Below, piece after piece: positions 17,467 to 24,632 of a stretch of DNA of 64,000 bases. Each line of letters starts with the position of its first letter. The first letter of the stretch is position 1. The notes beneath the pieces were generated by a model, which did no database searches, was not told where the DNA came from, and was given only the letters and a program-made list of their open reading frames with translations. Source of the DNA: an uncultured Pontibacter sp. (GTDB taxonomy: Bacteria; Bacteroidota; Bacteroidia; Cytophagales; Hymenobacteraceae). The position numbers were made by a program, and so were the translations under genes. The DNA lies in assembly GCF_947495565.1 (NCBI RefSeq), contig NZ_CANLZM010000001.1:62001-126000 (forward strand), written 5' to 3'.

Positions 17467-18064
17467 AATCGAGGAGTTTCTTATCTTCAACATATCCTTC
17501 CAGCCTATCTCCAATTTTTACGGGGCCTACGCCCTCCGGTGTTCCAGTATAAATAATATCTCCCTTCTTCAGGGTAATGTACTTAGAAATGTAAGCAATG
17601 ATGTCGTCAAAAGAGTTCAGCATCATCTTTGAGTTTCCCTGCTGCCTGGTCTCGCCGTTCACGTCCAGCCTGAAGCTGATGTTCTGCAGGTCCGGAAAAT
17701 CCGAAAGCGGCAGAAACTCGGAAACAGGAGCCGAGCCGTTAAAGCCTTTGGCCAATGTCCAGGGCAGGCCTTTGGCTTTGGCCTTCGCCTGTATGTCGCG
17801 GGCGGTGAAGTCAATGCCTAGGCCAATGGCGTCGTAGTATTTGTGTGCAAATTTCTGCTCGATGTTCTTGCCCTCGCGGCTAACGCGCAGAATCAGCTCC
17901 ACCTCATGGTGCACATCGTTGGTATACTCTGGGTAATAGAAAGGCTCATTGTTCCGAAGTACGGCTGTGTCCGGTTTAAAAAAGATCACGGGCTCGTCGG
18001 GCACTTCGTTTTTGAGCTCGGCAATATGCTCGGCATAGTTCCTGCCGATGGCTAATATTTTCAT
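17453..18064 (-). CDS. Fumarylacetoacetate hydrolase (FAH) family protein
   Basis: 203 residues from ATG 18064 (MKILAIGRNYAEHIAELKNE); a longer frame to 18124 adds unrelated residues. FKPDTAVL, HHEVELILRVSREGKNI, DFTARDIQ and YTGTPEGVGPVKIGD match the FAH C-terminal catalytic domain with its acidic metal ligands (H-x-E-x-E). The family includes acylpyruvases, fumarylpyruvate hydrolases and oxaloacetate decarboxylases or tautomerases; I cannot choose. It overlaps the M23 gene downstream by 14 bp. Confidence 0.88.
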   Translation of the reverse strand: MKILAIGRNYAEHIAELKNEVPDEPVIFFKPDTAVLRNNEPFYYPEYTNDVHHEVELILRVSREGKNIEQKFAHKYYDAIGLGIDFTARDIQAKAKAKGLPWTLAKGFNGSAPVSEFLPLSDFPDLQNISFRLDVNGETRQQGNSKMMLNSFDDIIAYISKYITLKKGDIIYTGTPEGVGPVKIGDRLEGYVEDKKLLDFEVK

Positions 18065-18419
18065 GTAAAGGAGTTTTTCAGTTCTATCCTCAAAAATAGG
18101 ATTTCTAATGATGAGCCCCAGCAAATAGTTGAAAAAATATGTGACTGGTAGCGTGTTAAAGCTGCCCGTTTATACTTGCTGGCAAAGGCAGGCAGTGCAA
18201 TCCGCAGCGCCTGCCAGTAAAGCAAATCCTGCAAGCCAACCTGCCGTATACTTGTGCAGGAACCATACTTTATTGAGCGGATGAGGCTGTTTATGCCAAC
18301 GTAAAATTGAGTTTTAGAGTATAGCTTTATGCTAATTTGTTCATATAATTGCGATCAGTTTTTCAAAATTGGTTCAAAATTTGAATCCGGTTTTTAAGGA
18401 CCACTTAATTTTAATGACG
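18065..18419. other. Intergenic region before the M48 gene
   Basis: About 350 bp between divergent genes, AT-rich toward the M48 start. It has two TATACTT copies and several TTTG tracts that could belong to promoters, but I can assign none firmly. No gene seen. Confidence 0.5.
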
Positions 18420-19214
18420 ATGTATAAGAAAATTATTGCCTTTACAGTAGCTGTGGTCACGTTCGTGGCCTGTACTACGGTGCCGATAACCGGCCGCCGG
18501 CAGCTAAACCTGGTGTCCGACTCGCAAATGCAGTCGCTTAGTTACGATGCCTACGATCAATTTCTAAAAGAGAACAAGCTATCGCGCGATGCACAGGCCA
18601 CGGCCATGGTAAAACGTGCCGGCCAGCGCATACAGCGGGCGGTGGAGGAGTATATGGCAGCCAACGGACTGTCTGACGAGCTGCAGGGCTTCCAGTGGGA
18701 GTTTAACCTGATTGAGGATGACCAGGTGAACGCTTGGGCGATGGCCGGTGGCAAAACAGTGGTGTATACAGGTATACTTCCGGTTGCCCAGAACGAGACG
18801 GGCCTTGCCGTGGTAATGGGCCATGAGATTGCCCACGCTATTGCCAAGCACGGTAACGAGCGCATGAGCCAGCAGCTGGCGCAGCAGTTCGGAGGCCAGA
18901 CTTTATCAGCACTGGCTGGCACTCAGCCGGGAGCGGCGCAAAACCTGGTGATGGCAGTTTACGGTGTAGGTTCTCAGATAGGCTTGCTGAAGTATGGCCG
19001 TACACAAGAGTCTGAGGCAGATAGGCTTGGCTTGATTTTTATGGCGATGGCTGGCTATAATCCGGAAGAAGCTGTACCTTTCTGGAAGAGAATGGAAGCG
19101 AAGAGCGGAGGGCAGGCCCCACCGGAATTCCTTTCCACTCACCCAAGCGCCGGTACCAGACAGGCAGACCTGCAAAAGCACATGCCTGAGGCGCTGCAAT
19201 ACTACAAGCGCTAA
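18420..19214 (+). CDS. M48 family zinc metallopeptidase, lipoprotein
   Basis: 264 residues from ATG 18420 (MYKKIIAFTVAVVTFVACTT); the longer frame from 18369 is less likely because this start gives an exact lipoprotein signal with Cys19. MGHEIAHAIAKHGNER is the HExxH zinc helix and ESEADRLGL carries the third ligand Glu. It resembles the LoiP/YcaL/BepA group of envelope proteases that degrade misassembled outer-membrane proteins. A second lipoprotein gene follows after 12 bp, so the two are probably co-transcribed. Confidence 0.9.
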   Translation: MYKKIIAFTVAVVTFVACTTVPITGRRQLNLVSDSQMQSLSYDAYDQFLKENKLSRDAQATAMVKRAGQRIQRAVEEYMAANGLSDELQGFQWEFNLIEDDQVNAWAMAGGKTVVYTGILPVAQNETGLAVVMGHEIAHAIAKHGNERMSQQLAQQFGGQTLSALAGTQPGAAQNLVMAVYGVGSQIGLLKYGRTQESEADRLGLIFMAMAGYNPEEAVPFWKRMEAKSGGQAPPEFLSTHPSAGTRQADLQKHMPEALQYYKR

Positions 19215-19226
19215 AAATCCTACTAC

Positions 19227-19856
19227 ATGATCACAAACTTTAAGAACCATACCCTTGGCATCACCCTGACCAGAAGTAGGATACTGTACCTGCTGTTTTT
19301 CCTGCTGCTGGCTTCGTCGGCTTGCTCCACCCGGGAGTTTATAAAAGAAGAGGATGCCGAAAACCCGGAAGGCGGTGAGTTAGAGGCAGAAATAGCCTAC
19401 GACGGAAAACTGCTGGCGCAGATTGTGTTTGACTCGGTAGATTACATTGTGCCGGCCGAGCAACTGATGCAGCCTTTTATCCGTGAATTTGGAGATGGCA
19501 CTGTGGTGGATAAGGTGATGATCCGGAAGGTGCAGGAGACCAAAGAGGATGAGCCAGCTTATTATCTGGTGGGGCTGGGCATGCAGAACGGAGCTTTCAG
19601 AAGCATGGCACTGGAGCTGGATCTGGCCGCAGACAACAGTTTGTATCTGAGCAGCAAAGGCGCAAGGCATATCTGCAAATCATCTATCGGTTGCGGTTTT
19701 TGCTATTTTACCTTTTCCGGTAACCGCATAACAGGCTGCGAGTGCTCCTCCAGGGCGCCGGGCAATAACTGCGAGCATGGGTACTCGGAAGGTAACACGC
19801 TACTAAAAGACGAAAGGCTGCGGCCTACCAGAGAGCGGGAGAACAAAAAGCGATAA
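19227..19856 (+). CDS. Cysteine-rich lipoprotein of unknown function
   Basis: 209 residues. The N-terminus has a hydrophobic helix (ILYLLFFLLLASSACS) ending in a lipobox with Cys33. The middle is acidic and beta-like. The C-terminal part holds seven cysteines in a short stretch: CKSSIGCGFCYFTF, ITGCECSSRAPGNNC, spacing C-x5-C-x2-C-x10-C-x-C-x8-C, plausibly a disulfide-rich or metal-binding knot facing the periplasm. I do not recognise the family. It follows the M48 protease by 12 bp and ends at a strong terminator, so it may be a partner or substrate-related factor of that protease. Confidence 0.75.
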   Translation: MITNFKNHTLGITLTRSRILYLLFFLLLASSACSTREFIKEEDAENPEGGELEAEIAYDGKLLAQIVFDSVDYIVPAEQLMQPFIREFGDGTVVDKVMIRKVQETKEDEPAYYLVGLGMQNGAFRSMALELDLAADNSLYLSSKGARHICKSSIGCGFCYFTFSGNRITGCECSSRAPGNNCEHGYSEGNTLLKDERLRPTRERENKKR

Positions 19857-19867
19857 GATTTTAAAGA

Positions 19868-19899
19868 GAAGAGGCCAGCTAAGTATAGCTGGCCTCTTC
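19868..19899. terminator. Bidirectional hairpin terminator with AAGTAT loop
   Basis: Perfect 13-bp arms GAAGAGGCCAGCT (19868-19880) and AGCTGGCCTCTTC (19887-19899) with loop AAGTAT; loop plus next base make AAGTATA. It separates the M48/lipoprotein pair from the convergent exonuclease. Confidence 0.8.
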
Positions 19900-19921
19900 T
19901 GCTTTCAGGAGGGTAAGCAGG

Positions 19922-20728
19922 TTACGACATCTGCAACTTGCGCAATCTGATGCGGGTCAAGACTTTTTTGGTGTAGAGCGGAAACTCGCTTTTCATCATC
20001 CAGTCATAATAGCTTGGCTCTTTCTGCAGCACTTCCTCCACTGGCACATTTTTATACTTGCCAAAGTTAAAGACCTCCTGCCCGGAGTTGTTATACACAA
20101 TGCGGCCCGAAAGGTCTGCTGTTTTCTGGAACGTAAACTTGTGCAATGCGCCCATGTCGTTCTGCACCGGGTATTCTGTTACACCTTCTGATGTTTCGTA
20201 AGGCGTTTCCTCGTAACGCTCCAGCTGGGCTTTCAGGATTTCGTAGGTTGCTACGGTGTCTGCTTCAGCGCTGTGGGCGTTGTTCAGCGTTTTGTTGCAA
20301 TAGAATTTGTAAGCAGCCGAAAGCGTGCGCTGTTCCATCTGGTGGAAAATGCGGCAAGCATCCACGATATGGCGGTTTTCAATATCAAAGTCCACATCGC
20401 AGCGCAAAAACTCCTCTGCCAGCAACGGAATATCAAACCGAATAACATTGTAGCCACCCAGGTCGCAGCCTTCCAAAAACTTACTCAGTTCATGGGCCAC
20501 CTGCTTAAAGGTTGGGCTATCTGCCACATCCTCATCATAGATCTTATGTATCAGGCTCGACTCCAGCGGAATGGGAATAGTGGGGTTAATGCGGCGTGTT
20601 TTAAGAATCTCTTCGCCGTTCGGCATTATTTTGAGAGCGCTCAACTCCACAATCCGGTCTTTGCCGATGTCGGTGCCGGTGGTTTCGAGGTCAAAAAATA
20701 CGATGGGGCGCTTTAGGTGTAGTTTCAT
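19922..20728 (-). CDS. DnaQ-like 3'-5' exonuclease
   Basis: 268 residues. Exo I motif FFDLETTGTDIGKDRIVELS (Asp, Glu near 15-17), Exo II GYNVIRFDIPLLAEE with Asp near 105, and Exo III HSAEADTVATYEIL with the His-x4-Asp of the DEDDh class. The family includes the proofreading epsilon subunit and RNase T; the C-terminal 90 residues are not part of the minimal domain. It starts 4 bp after the mpl stop, so the two share a transcript. Confidence 0.88.
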   Translation of the reverse strand: MKLHLKRPIVFFDLETTGTDIGKDRIVELSALKIMPNGEEILKTRRINPTIPIPLESSLIHKIYDEDVADSPTFKQVAHELSKFLEGCDLGGYNVIRFDIPLLAEEFLRCDVDFDIENRHIVDACRIFHQMEQRTLSAAYKFYCNKTLNNAHSAEADTVATYEILKAQLERYEETPYETSEGVTEYPVQNDMGALHKFTFQKTADLSGRIVYNNSGQEVFNFGKYKNVPVEEVLQKEPSYYDWMMKSEFPLYTKKVLTRIRLRKLQMS

Positions 20729-20731
20729 ACT

Positions 20732-22117
20732 TTATGCTTTAAGAACCGCCTGCGTTAGCGCCTCCAAGTTAATATTGTTGTAAGTGCCTGAGCTCATCAG
20801 CAGCAGGTTGGCGTTCTGCCAGTTGCGCTCCAGCAGGTGTTGCTGCAGCGCTTCAGAGTCAGTGTATACTTTAAGATTCGGGTTGTTGAAGGCGGCTTTC
20901 AATTCTTCTTCCGTCAGCATTTCCATGCGTTTGTTCTCCAGCGTTTTCGGGCTGAAGAATACAATTGGCTCATCGGCCAGGTCTAAAGCGCCGGCATACT
21001 GCGGAATAAAGCTCTTGTTCAGGCTGCTGAAAGTATGGAGCTCCAGCACCGCCACCAGCTCACGCTGCGGAAACTGTTTCTTAACGGCCTCTGTGCTGGC
21101 CTTCACTTTGGAAGGCGCGTGTGCAAAATCACGATAGATGTTGGCTGTAGCCGACTCGCCCAGCTTCTGCATTCGCTTGGCTGCCCCCTTAAACGTTTTT
21201 ATGGCTTCATAGAAATCATGTGCCTTCACACCTATTTTCTTGCACACTTCCTTTGCCGCGTTAAGGTTGCGCAGGTTGTGCTCGCCAAAGAGCTTTACCT
21301 CCACATCGCCCTCTTTCTTGGTATGCAGTATGGTTTTGCCCTTGCTGATGCTATGCTCATGCACTCCGTAGCCGATGTAGGAAATGTCGGCGGGGTTGCG
21401 CGGAACACTTACCAGCTGCACTTGCTCGTCATCCTGGTTGTAAATCAGCGTGCCTGCCTTTGGGGTTAATTCGGCAAAAATTCGGAACTGATCGCGGTAC
21501 ATCTCCGGGTTCGGAAACACGTTGATGTGGTCCCAGCTGATGCCGCTGATGACAGCGATGTGGTGGTGGTACAGGTGAAACTTCGGCACTCTTTTAACAG
21601 GGTCCGACAGGTACTCATCGCCTTCAATAATAATCACCGGGGCGTCGTCAGACAGCTTTACCATTCGGTCGAAGCCTTCCAGTTGCGCACCCACGGCATA
21701 ATCAAACTTACGGCCCAGGTGCCGGAGCACGTGCATGATCATGCTTGTGATAGTGGTCTTGCCGTGGCTGCCGCCAATTACCACACGCTGCTTATCGCGG
21801 CTCTGCTCATAGATAAACTCCGGGAAAGAGTAGATCGGAATGTTCAGCTCCTGTGCGCGCTGCAGCTCCGGGTTATCGGGGCGGGCGTGCATGCCAAGTA
21901 TAACTGCATCGGGCTTGGCGCTCAGTTTCTCTGGAAACCAGCCTTCCTGCTCTGGAAGAATGCCTGCGGCAGCCAGTCGGCTTTTGGCCGGTTCGTAAAT
22001 TTCATCATCAGAACCTGTTACTTTAAGCCCTTTATCGTGCAGGGCCAGTGCCAGGTTATGCATAATGCTACCGCCAACGGCGATAAGGTGTATGTGCTGA
22101 AAATCCTTCTTCTCCAT
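20732..22117 (-). CDS. mpl: UDP-N-acetylmuramate:L-Ala-gamma-D-Glu-meso-DAP ligase (Mpl)
   Basis: About 461 residues from ATG 22117 (MEKKDFQHIHLIAVGG). HIHLIAVGGSIMHNLA is the N-terminal UDP-binding Rossmann motif, VIGGSHGKTTITSMI the Mur-ligase P loop, and LFGEHNLRNLNAAKEVC the central signature; RDFAHAPSKV follows. Mpl joins the recycled tripeptide to UDP-MurNAc, feeding recovered wall material into synthesis. MurC is the close alternative, but the length and N-terminal VGGS rather than IGIGGxGM favour Mpl. Divergent from dnaB and co-transcribed with the exonuclease. Confidence 0.88.
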   Translation of the reverse strand: MEKKDFQHIHLIAVGGSIMHNLALALHDKGLKVTGSDDEIYEPAKSRLAAAGILPEQEGWFPEKLSAKPDAVILGMHARPDNPELQRAQELNIPIYSFPEFIYEQSRDKQRVVIGGSHGKTTITSMIMHVLRHLGRKFDYAVGAQLEGFDRMVKLSDDAPVIIIEGDEYLSDPVKRVPKFHLYHHHIAVISGISWDHINVFPNPEMYRDQFRIFAELTPKAGTLIYNQDDEQVQLVSVPRNPADISYIGYGVHEHSISKGKTILHTKKEGDVEVKLFGEHNLRNLNAAKEVCKKIGVKAHDFYEAIKTFKGAAKRMQKLGESATANIYRDFAHAPSKVKASTEAVKKQFPQRELVAVLELHTFSSLNKSFIPQYAGALDLADEPIVFFSPKTLENKRMEMLTEEELKAAFNNPNLKVYTDSEALQQHLLERNWQNANLLLMSSGTYNNINLEALTQAVLKA

Positions 22118-22142
22118 ATGCAACAAATTTGTACTAATCAGA

Positions 22143-22150
22143 CAAAGTTA
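22143..22150 (-). promoter_or_regulatory. TAnnTTTG -7 element of mpl
   Basis: On the minus strand TAACTTTG ends 25 nt before the mpl ATG. It matches TAnnTTTG exactly; a -33 TTG is not evident. It lies close to the DnaA-box cluster. Confidence 0.45.
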
Positions 22151-22188
22151 TAAGTAGTTAGCTAATTTAAAATAGCTATACGTTAATA

Positions 22189-22228
22189 TGTGGATACTTT
22201 GTGGATATGTGTATATCAATGTGGATAA
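22189..22228 (+). promoter_or_regulatory. Cluster of three DnaA-box-like nonamers
   Basis: TGTGGATAC (22189-22197), TGTGGATAT (22200-22208) and TGTGGATAA (22220-22228). The third is the exact complement of the consensus DnaA box TTATCCACA and the others differ only in the last base. All three face the same way, starting 11 and 20 bp apart, next to an AT-rich stretch at 22143-22188. The site lies between divergent mpl and dnaB, so it may control dnaB or form part of an origin. Confidence 0.6.
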
Positions 22229-22313
22229 CCTGTGCAAAGCCGCCTGCATGCCTGTTGATAGCCCGGTGGGCAATTTTTACAAACATTTTTCAGGCATGGG
22301 ATATATAAGGGTT

Positions 22314-22321
22314 TATCTTTG
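22314..22321 (+). promoter_or_regulatory. TAnnTTTG -7 element of dnaB (leaderless-type)
   Basis: TATCTTTG is followed by TGCTT and the ATG at 22327, a gap of 5 nt. No clear -33 TTG is seen. Confidence 0.5.
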
Positions 22322-22326
22322 TGCTT

Positions 22327-23901
22327 ATGGAGGAGATGAAAATGAATGTGCGGTCTGCGGCTAACCGTAACGGATGGCAGAAAAAAGCCCCCGTTGTTTC
22401 GGAATTGGGTAAGAAACCACCGCAGGCGCTTGATCTGGAGGAGGCCGTGCTAGGCGCTCTTATGCTGGAAAAAGATGCTTTAACCAACGTAATCGATATT
22501 CTGCGTCCGCAGAGTTTTTACAAAGAGTCGCACCAGCGCATTTTCAAAGCCATACTTTCGTTGTTTGATAAATCAGAGCCAATCGACATCCTGACGGTAA
22601 CTCAGGAACTGCGCGAGCATGGGGAGCTGGAACTGGCGGGCGGTGCCTACTACGTAACGCAGCTGACCACACGTGTAAACTCGGCCGCCAACATAGAGTA
22701 TCACGCCCGTATCATTACGGAAAACTCCATAAAGCGGGACCTGATTTCTATTTCATCAGAAGTGCTTTCCAGCGCTTTTGAGGATACCACCGACGTATTT
22801 GAACTGCTGGATAAGACCGAAGCTAAGCTGTACGAAGTATCGGAATCAAACATCCGTAAGAATTTTGACGACATGCGTTCGCTCATGCACCAGGCCATTA
22901 AGGAGCTGGAGGAGAAGCGTAAGCAGTCTGATGGCCTGACCGGGGTGCCAAGCGGCCTGACTGCTCTGGACCGTGTTACCTCAGGTTGGCAAAAGTCTGA
23001 CCTGGTTATACTTGCGGCACGTCCGGCGATGGGTAAAACAGCCTTCGTACTGTCCTGTATGCGTAATGCTGCGGTGGATTTTGGCAAAGGAGTAGCTATT
23101 TTTTCCCTGGAAATGTCCTCGCTGCAGCTGGTGAATCGTCTGATTTCCTCGGAGGCGGAACTTGATTCAGAGAAGATCAAGAAAGGCAGCTTGGAGGAGT
23201 ATGAGTGGGCGCAGCTGAACCATAAAATCGCGAAACTGACAGAGGCTCCGATCTTTATTGATGACACACCGGGCCTTTCTATCCGTGAGTTACGCACCAA
23301 GTGCCGCCGTCTGAAAGCGCAATACGATATCCAGATGATCATTATCGACTACCTGCAGCTGATGAGCGGTAACGCAGACGGCAAAGGTGGCGGTAACCGT
23401 GAACAGGAGATTGCCTCTATCTCGCGTGCCATGAAGATGCTGGCCAAGGAGCTGAATGTGCCGGTGATCGCGCTGTCGCAGCTAAGCCGTGCCGTGGAAA
23501 CCCGCGGCGGCGACAAACGACCGCAGCTGTCTGACCTTCGTGAATCCGGTTCCATAGAGCAGGATGCTGACATGGTGTGCTTCCTGTACCGCCCGGAATA
23601 CTATGGCATCACCGAGGATGAAATGGGCAACCCGACAGCAGGCGTAGGTGAGGTAATTATAGCCAAGCACCGTAACGGCTCGCTGGAGAACGTGCAGTTG
23701 AAATTTATCGGTAAGTATACTAAATTTACCAACCTGGACGATGATTTTAGCGGAGGTGACAGTATGGGCGGATTCAATGCCTTGCCAAACAGTACTTTCG
23801 ATACCGAGACGCCAGGAGCCATACGCTTGGGCAGCCGCATGAATGACGGCAGCGGCAGTGGTTTCCCAACATCAAATTTTGACGAGGAGCCGCCGTTTTA
23901 A
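22327..23901 (+). CDS. dnaB: Replicative DNA helicase DnaB
   Basis: 524 residues from ATG 22327; a GTG at 22321 is inside the promoter element. The N-terminal DnaB domain (about 30-135, PQALDLEEAVLGALMLEKDA) is followed by the RecA-like ATPase: Walker A AARPAMGKTAF near 230-240, Walker B MIIIDYLQLM, H4 motif SQLSRAVETRGGDKRPQLSD with LRESGSIEQDADMV and the arginine finger region. No intein. The C-terminal 50 residues are Gly/Ser/Asp-rich and variable. It unwinds DNA ahead of the replication fork as a hexamer. Confidence 0.96.
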   Translation: MEEMKMNVRSAANRNGWQKKAPVVSELGKKPPQALDLEEAVLGALMLEKDALTNVIDILRPQSFYKESHQRIFKAILSLFDKSEPIDILTVTQELREHGELELAGGAYYVTQLTTRVNSAANIEYHARIITENSIKRDLISISSEVLSSAFEDTTDVFELLDKTEAKLYEVSESNIRKNFDDMRSLMHQAIKELEEKRKQSDGLTGVPSGLTALDRVTSGWQKSDLVILAARPAMGKTAFVLSCMRNAAVDFGKGVAIFSLEMSSLQLVNRLISSEAELDSEKIKKGSLEEYEWAQLNHKIAKLTEAPIFIDDTPGLSIRELRTKCRRLKAQYDIQMIIIDYLQLMSGNADGKGGGNREQEIASISRAMKMLAKELNVPVIALSQLSRAVETRGGDKRPQLSDLRESGSIEQDADMVCFLYRPEYYGITEDEMGNPTAGVGEVIIAKHRNGSLENVQLKFIGKYTKFTNLDDDFSGGDSMGGFNALPNSTFDTETPGAIRLGSRMNDGSGSGFPTSNFDEEPPF

Positions 23902-24619
23902 TTATCAAGAGAACACCAAAGCAAAAGACAATAGGCTTTGGTATAGTGCGTTATAAAACTGTACTGTAAAAGGTAGCCAAAGTATAAACGAATAGCCAAA
24001 GGAGGATTAGCCGCTGCGCCAAGAGCCAGTGGCTTTTCTGTTTTTAGAGGTATTTTTTACAAGCTGGCGCAAGCGTCCACTTGGGCTTTTACCTGCCACT
24101 GCTATTTGCAGCTGGAGCCAAACTATACTTGCTAGCTGCTGTTCACCCACAGTTTTACAAGCTACCTGTTTCATTTCTAACCTTGGCTCCCTCCAGGCGG
24201 GGGTAGGGGCCCTCTTTTCGTGCCTCGGGCTGCCTCACTGCATTCGTCACCGAAAAACTCCATAGGCGCTCTTTGTCGAGGGCCCCTACCCCACGGAAAG
24301 ACTAGGAATTATTTCGATAGCCACCGCTAGCGGAGCTTCTACAGAATTCCCCGCCTTAGACTAGTGAGAACGAGAGTTCGAAACTAGCGAGCGTAGCTCT
24401 GAGGGGTTAGGGGTGGTTGGACCCGGTGCTGCAGAAAAACCCGTGCATCCTTTCCAATCCTAAAATCCTGCTTCTGAAAAACACTGAATCTCCTGCTAAA
24501 GTATAAATTGATCCGGCTTTTGCAACTCTTTTGGCGCTGCAATTGTGTTGCAATTGAAAGTATAGCCAAGCTGCGTTTTTATGCTCCTAAATTCTAATTA
24601 ACTTAAGCCCCTCATTTAT
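23902..24619. other. Gene-free region with dispersed repeat
   Basis: No coding frame is convincing between dnaB and the Ddl-like gene. The middle is copy 2 of the modular repeat (24169-24421). AAGTATA or TATACTT occurs four times. No terminator clearly follows dnaB. Confidence 0.6.
24169..24421. repeat. Dispersed modular intergenic repeat, copy 2
   Basis: Module A (24169-24218) corresponds to 901-949, and module B (24351-24421) to 1169-1239 with 70 of 71 bases the same. Here GGGGTAGGGGCCCTC (24200-24214) is paired with its perfect inverse GAGGGCCCCTACCCC (24278-24292), whereas copy 1 has it as a direct repeat. The spacers between modules are unrelated, so modules seem to move or be conserved separately. 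Confidence 0.75.
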
Positions 24620-24627
24620 TACCTTTG
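24620..24627 (+). promoter_or_regulatory. TAnnTTTG -7 element of the Ddl-like gene (leaderless-type)
   Basis: TACCTTTG is followed by CTTCA and the ATG at 24633, the same 5-nt gap as at dnaB. Confidence 0.5.
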
Positions 24628-24632
24628 CTTCA

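Noticed and set aside
22321..23901. Intein in dnaB
   Set aside because: Motifs from Walker A to the arginine finger are contiguous and the length is normal.
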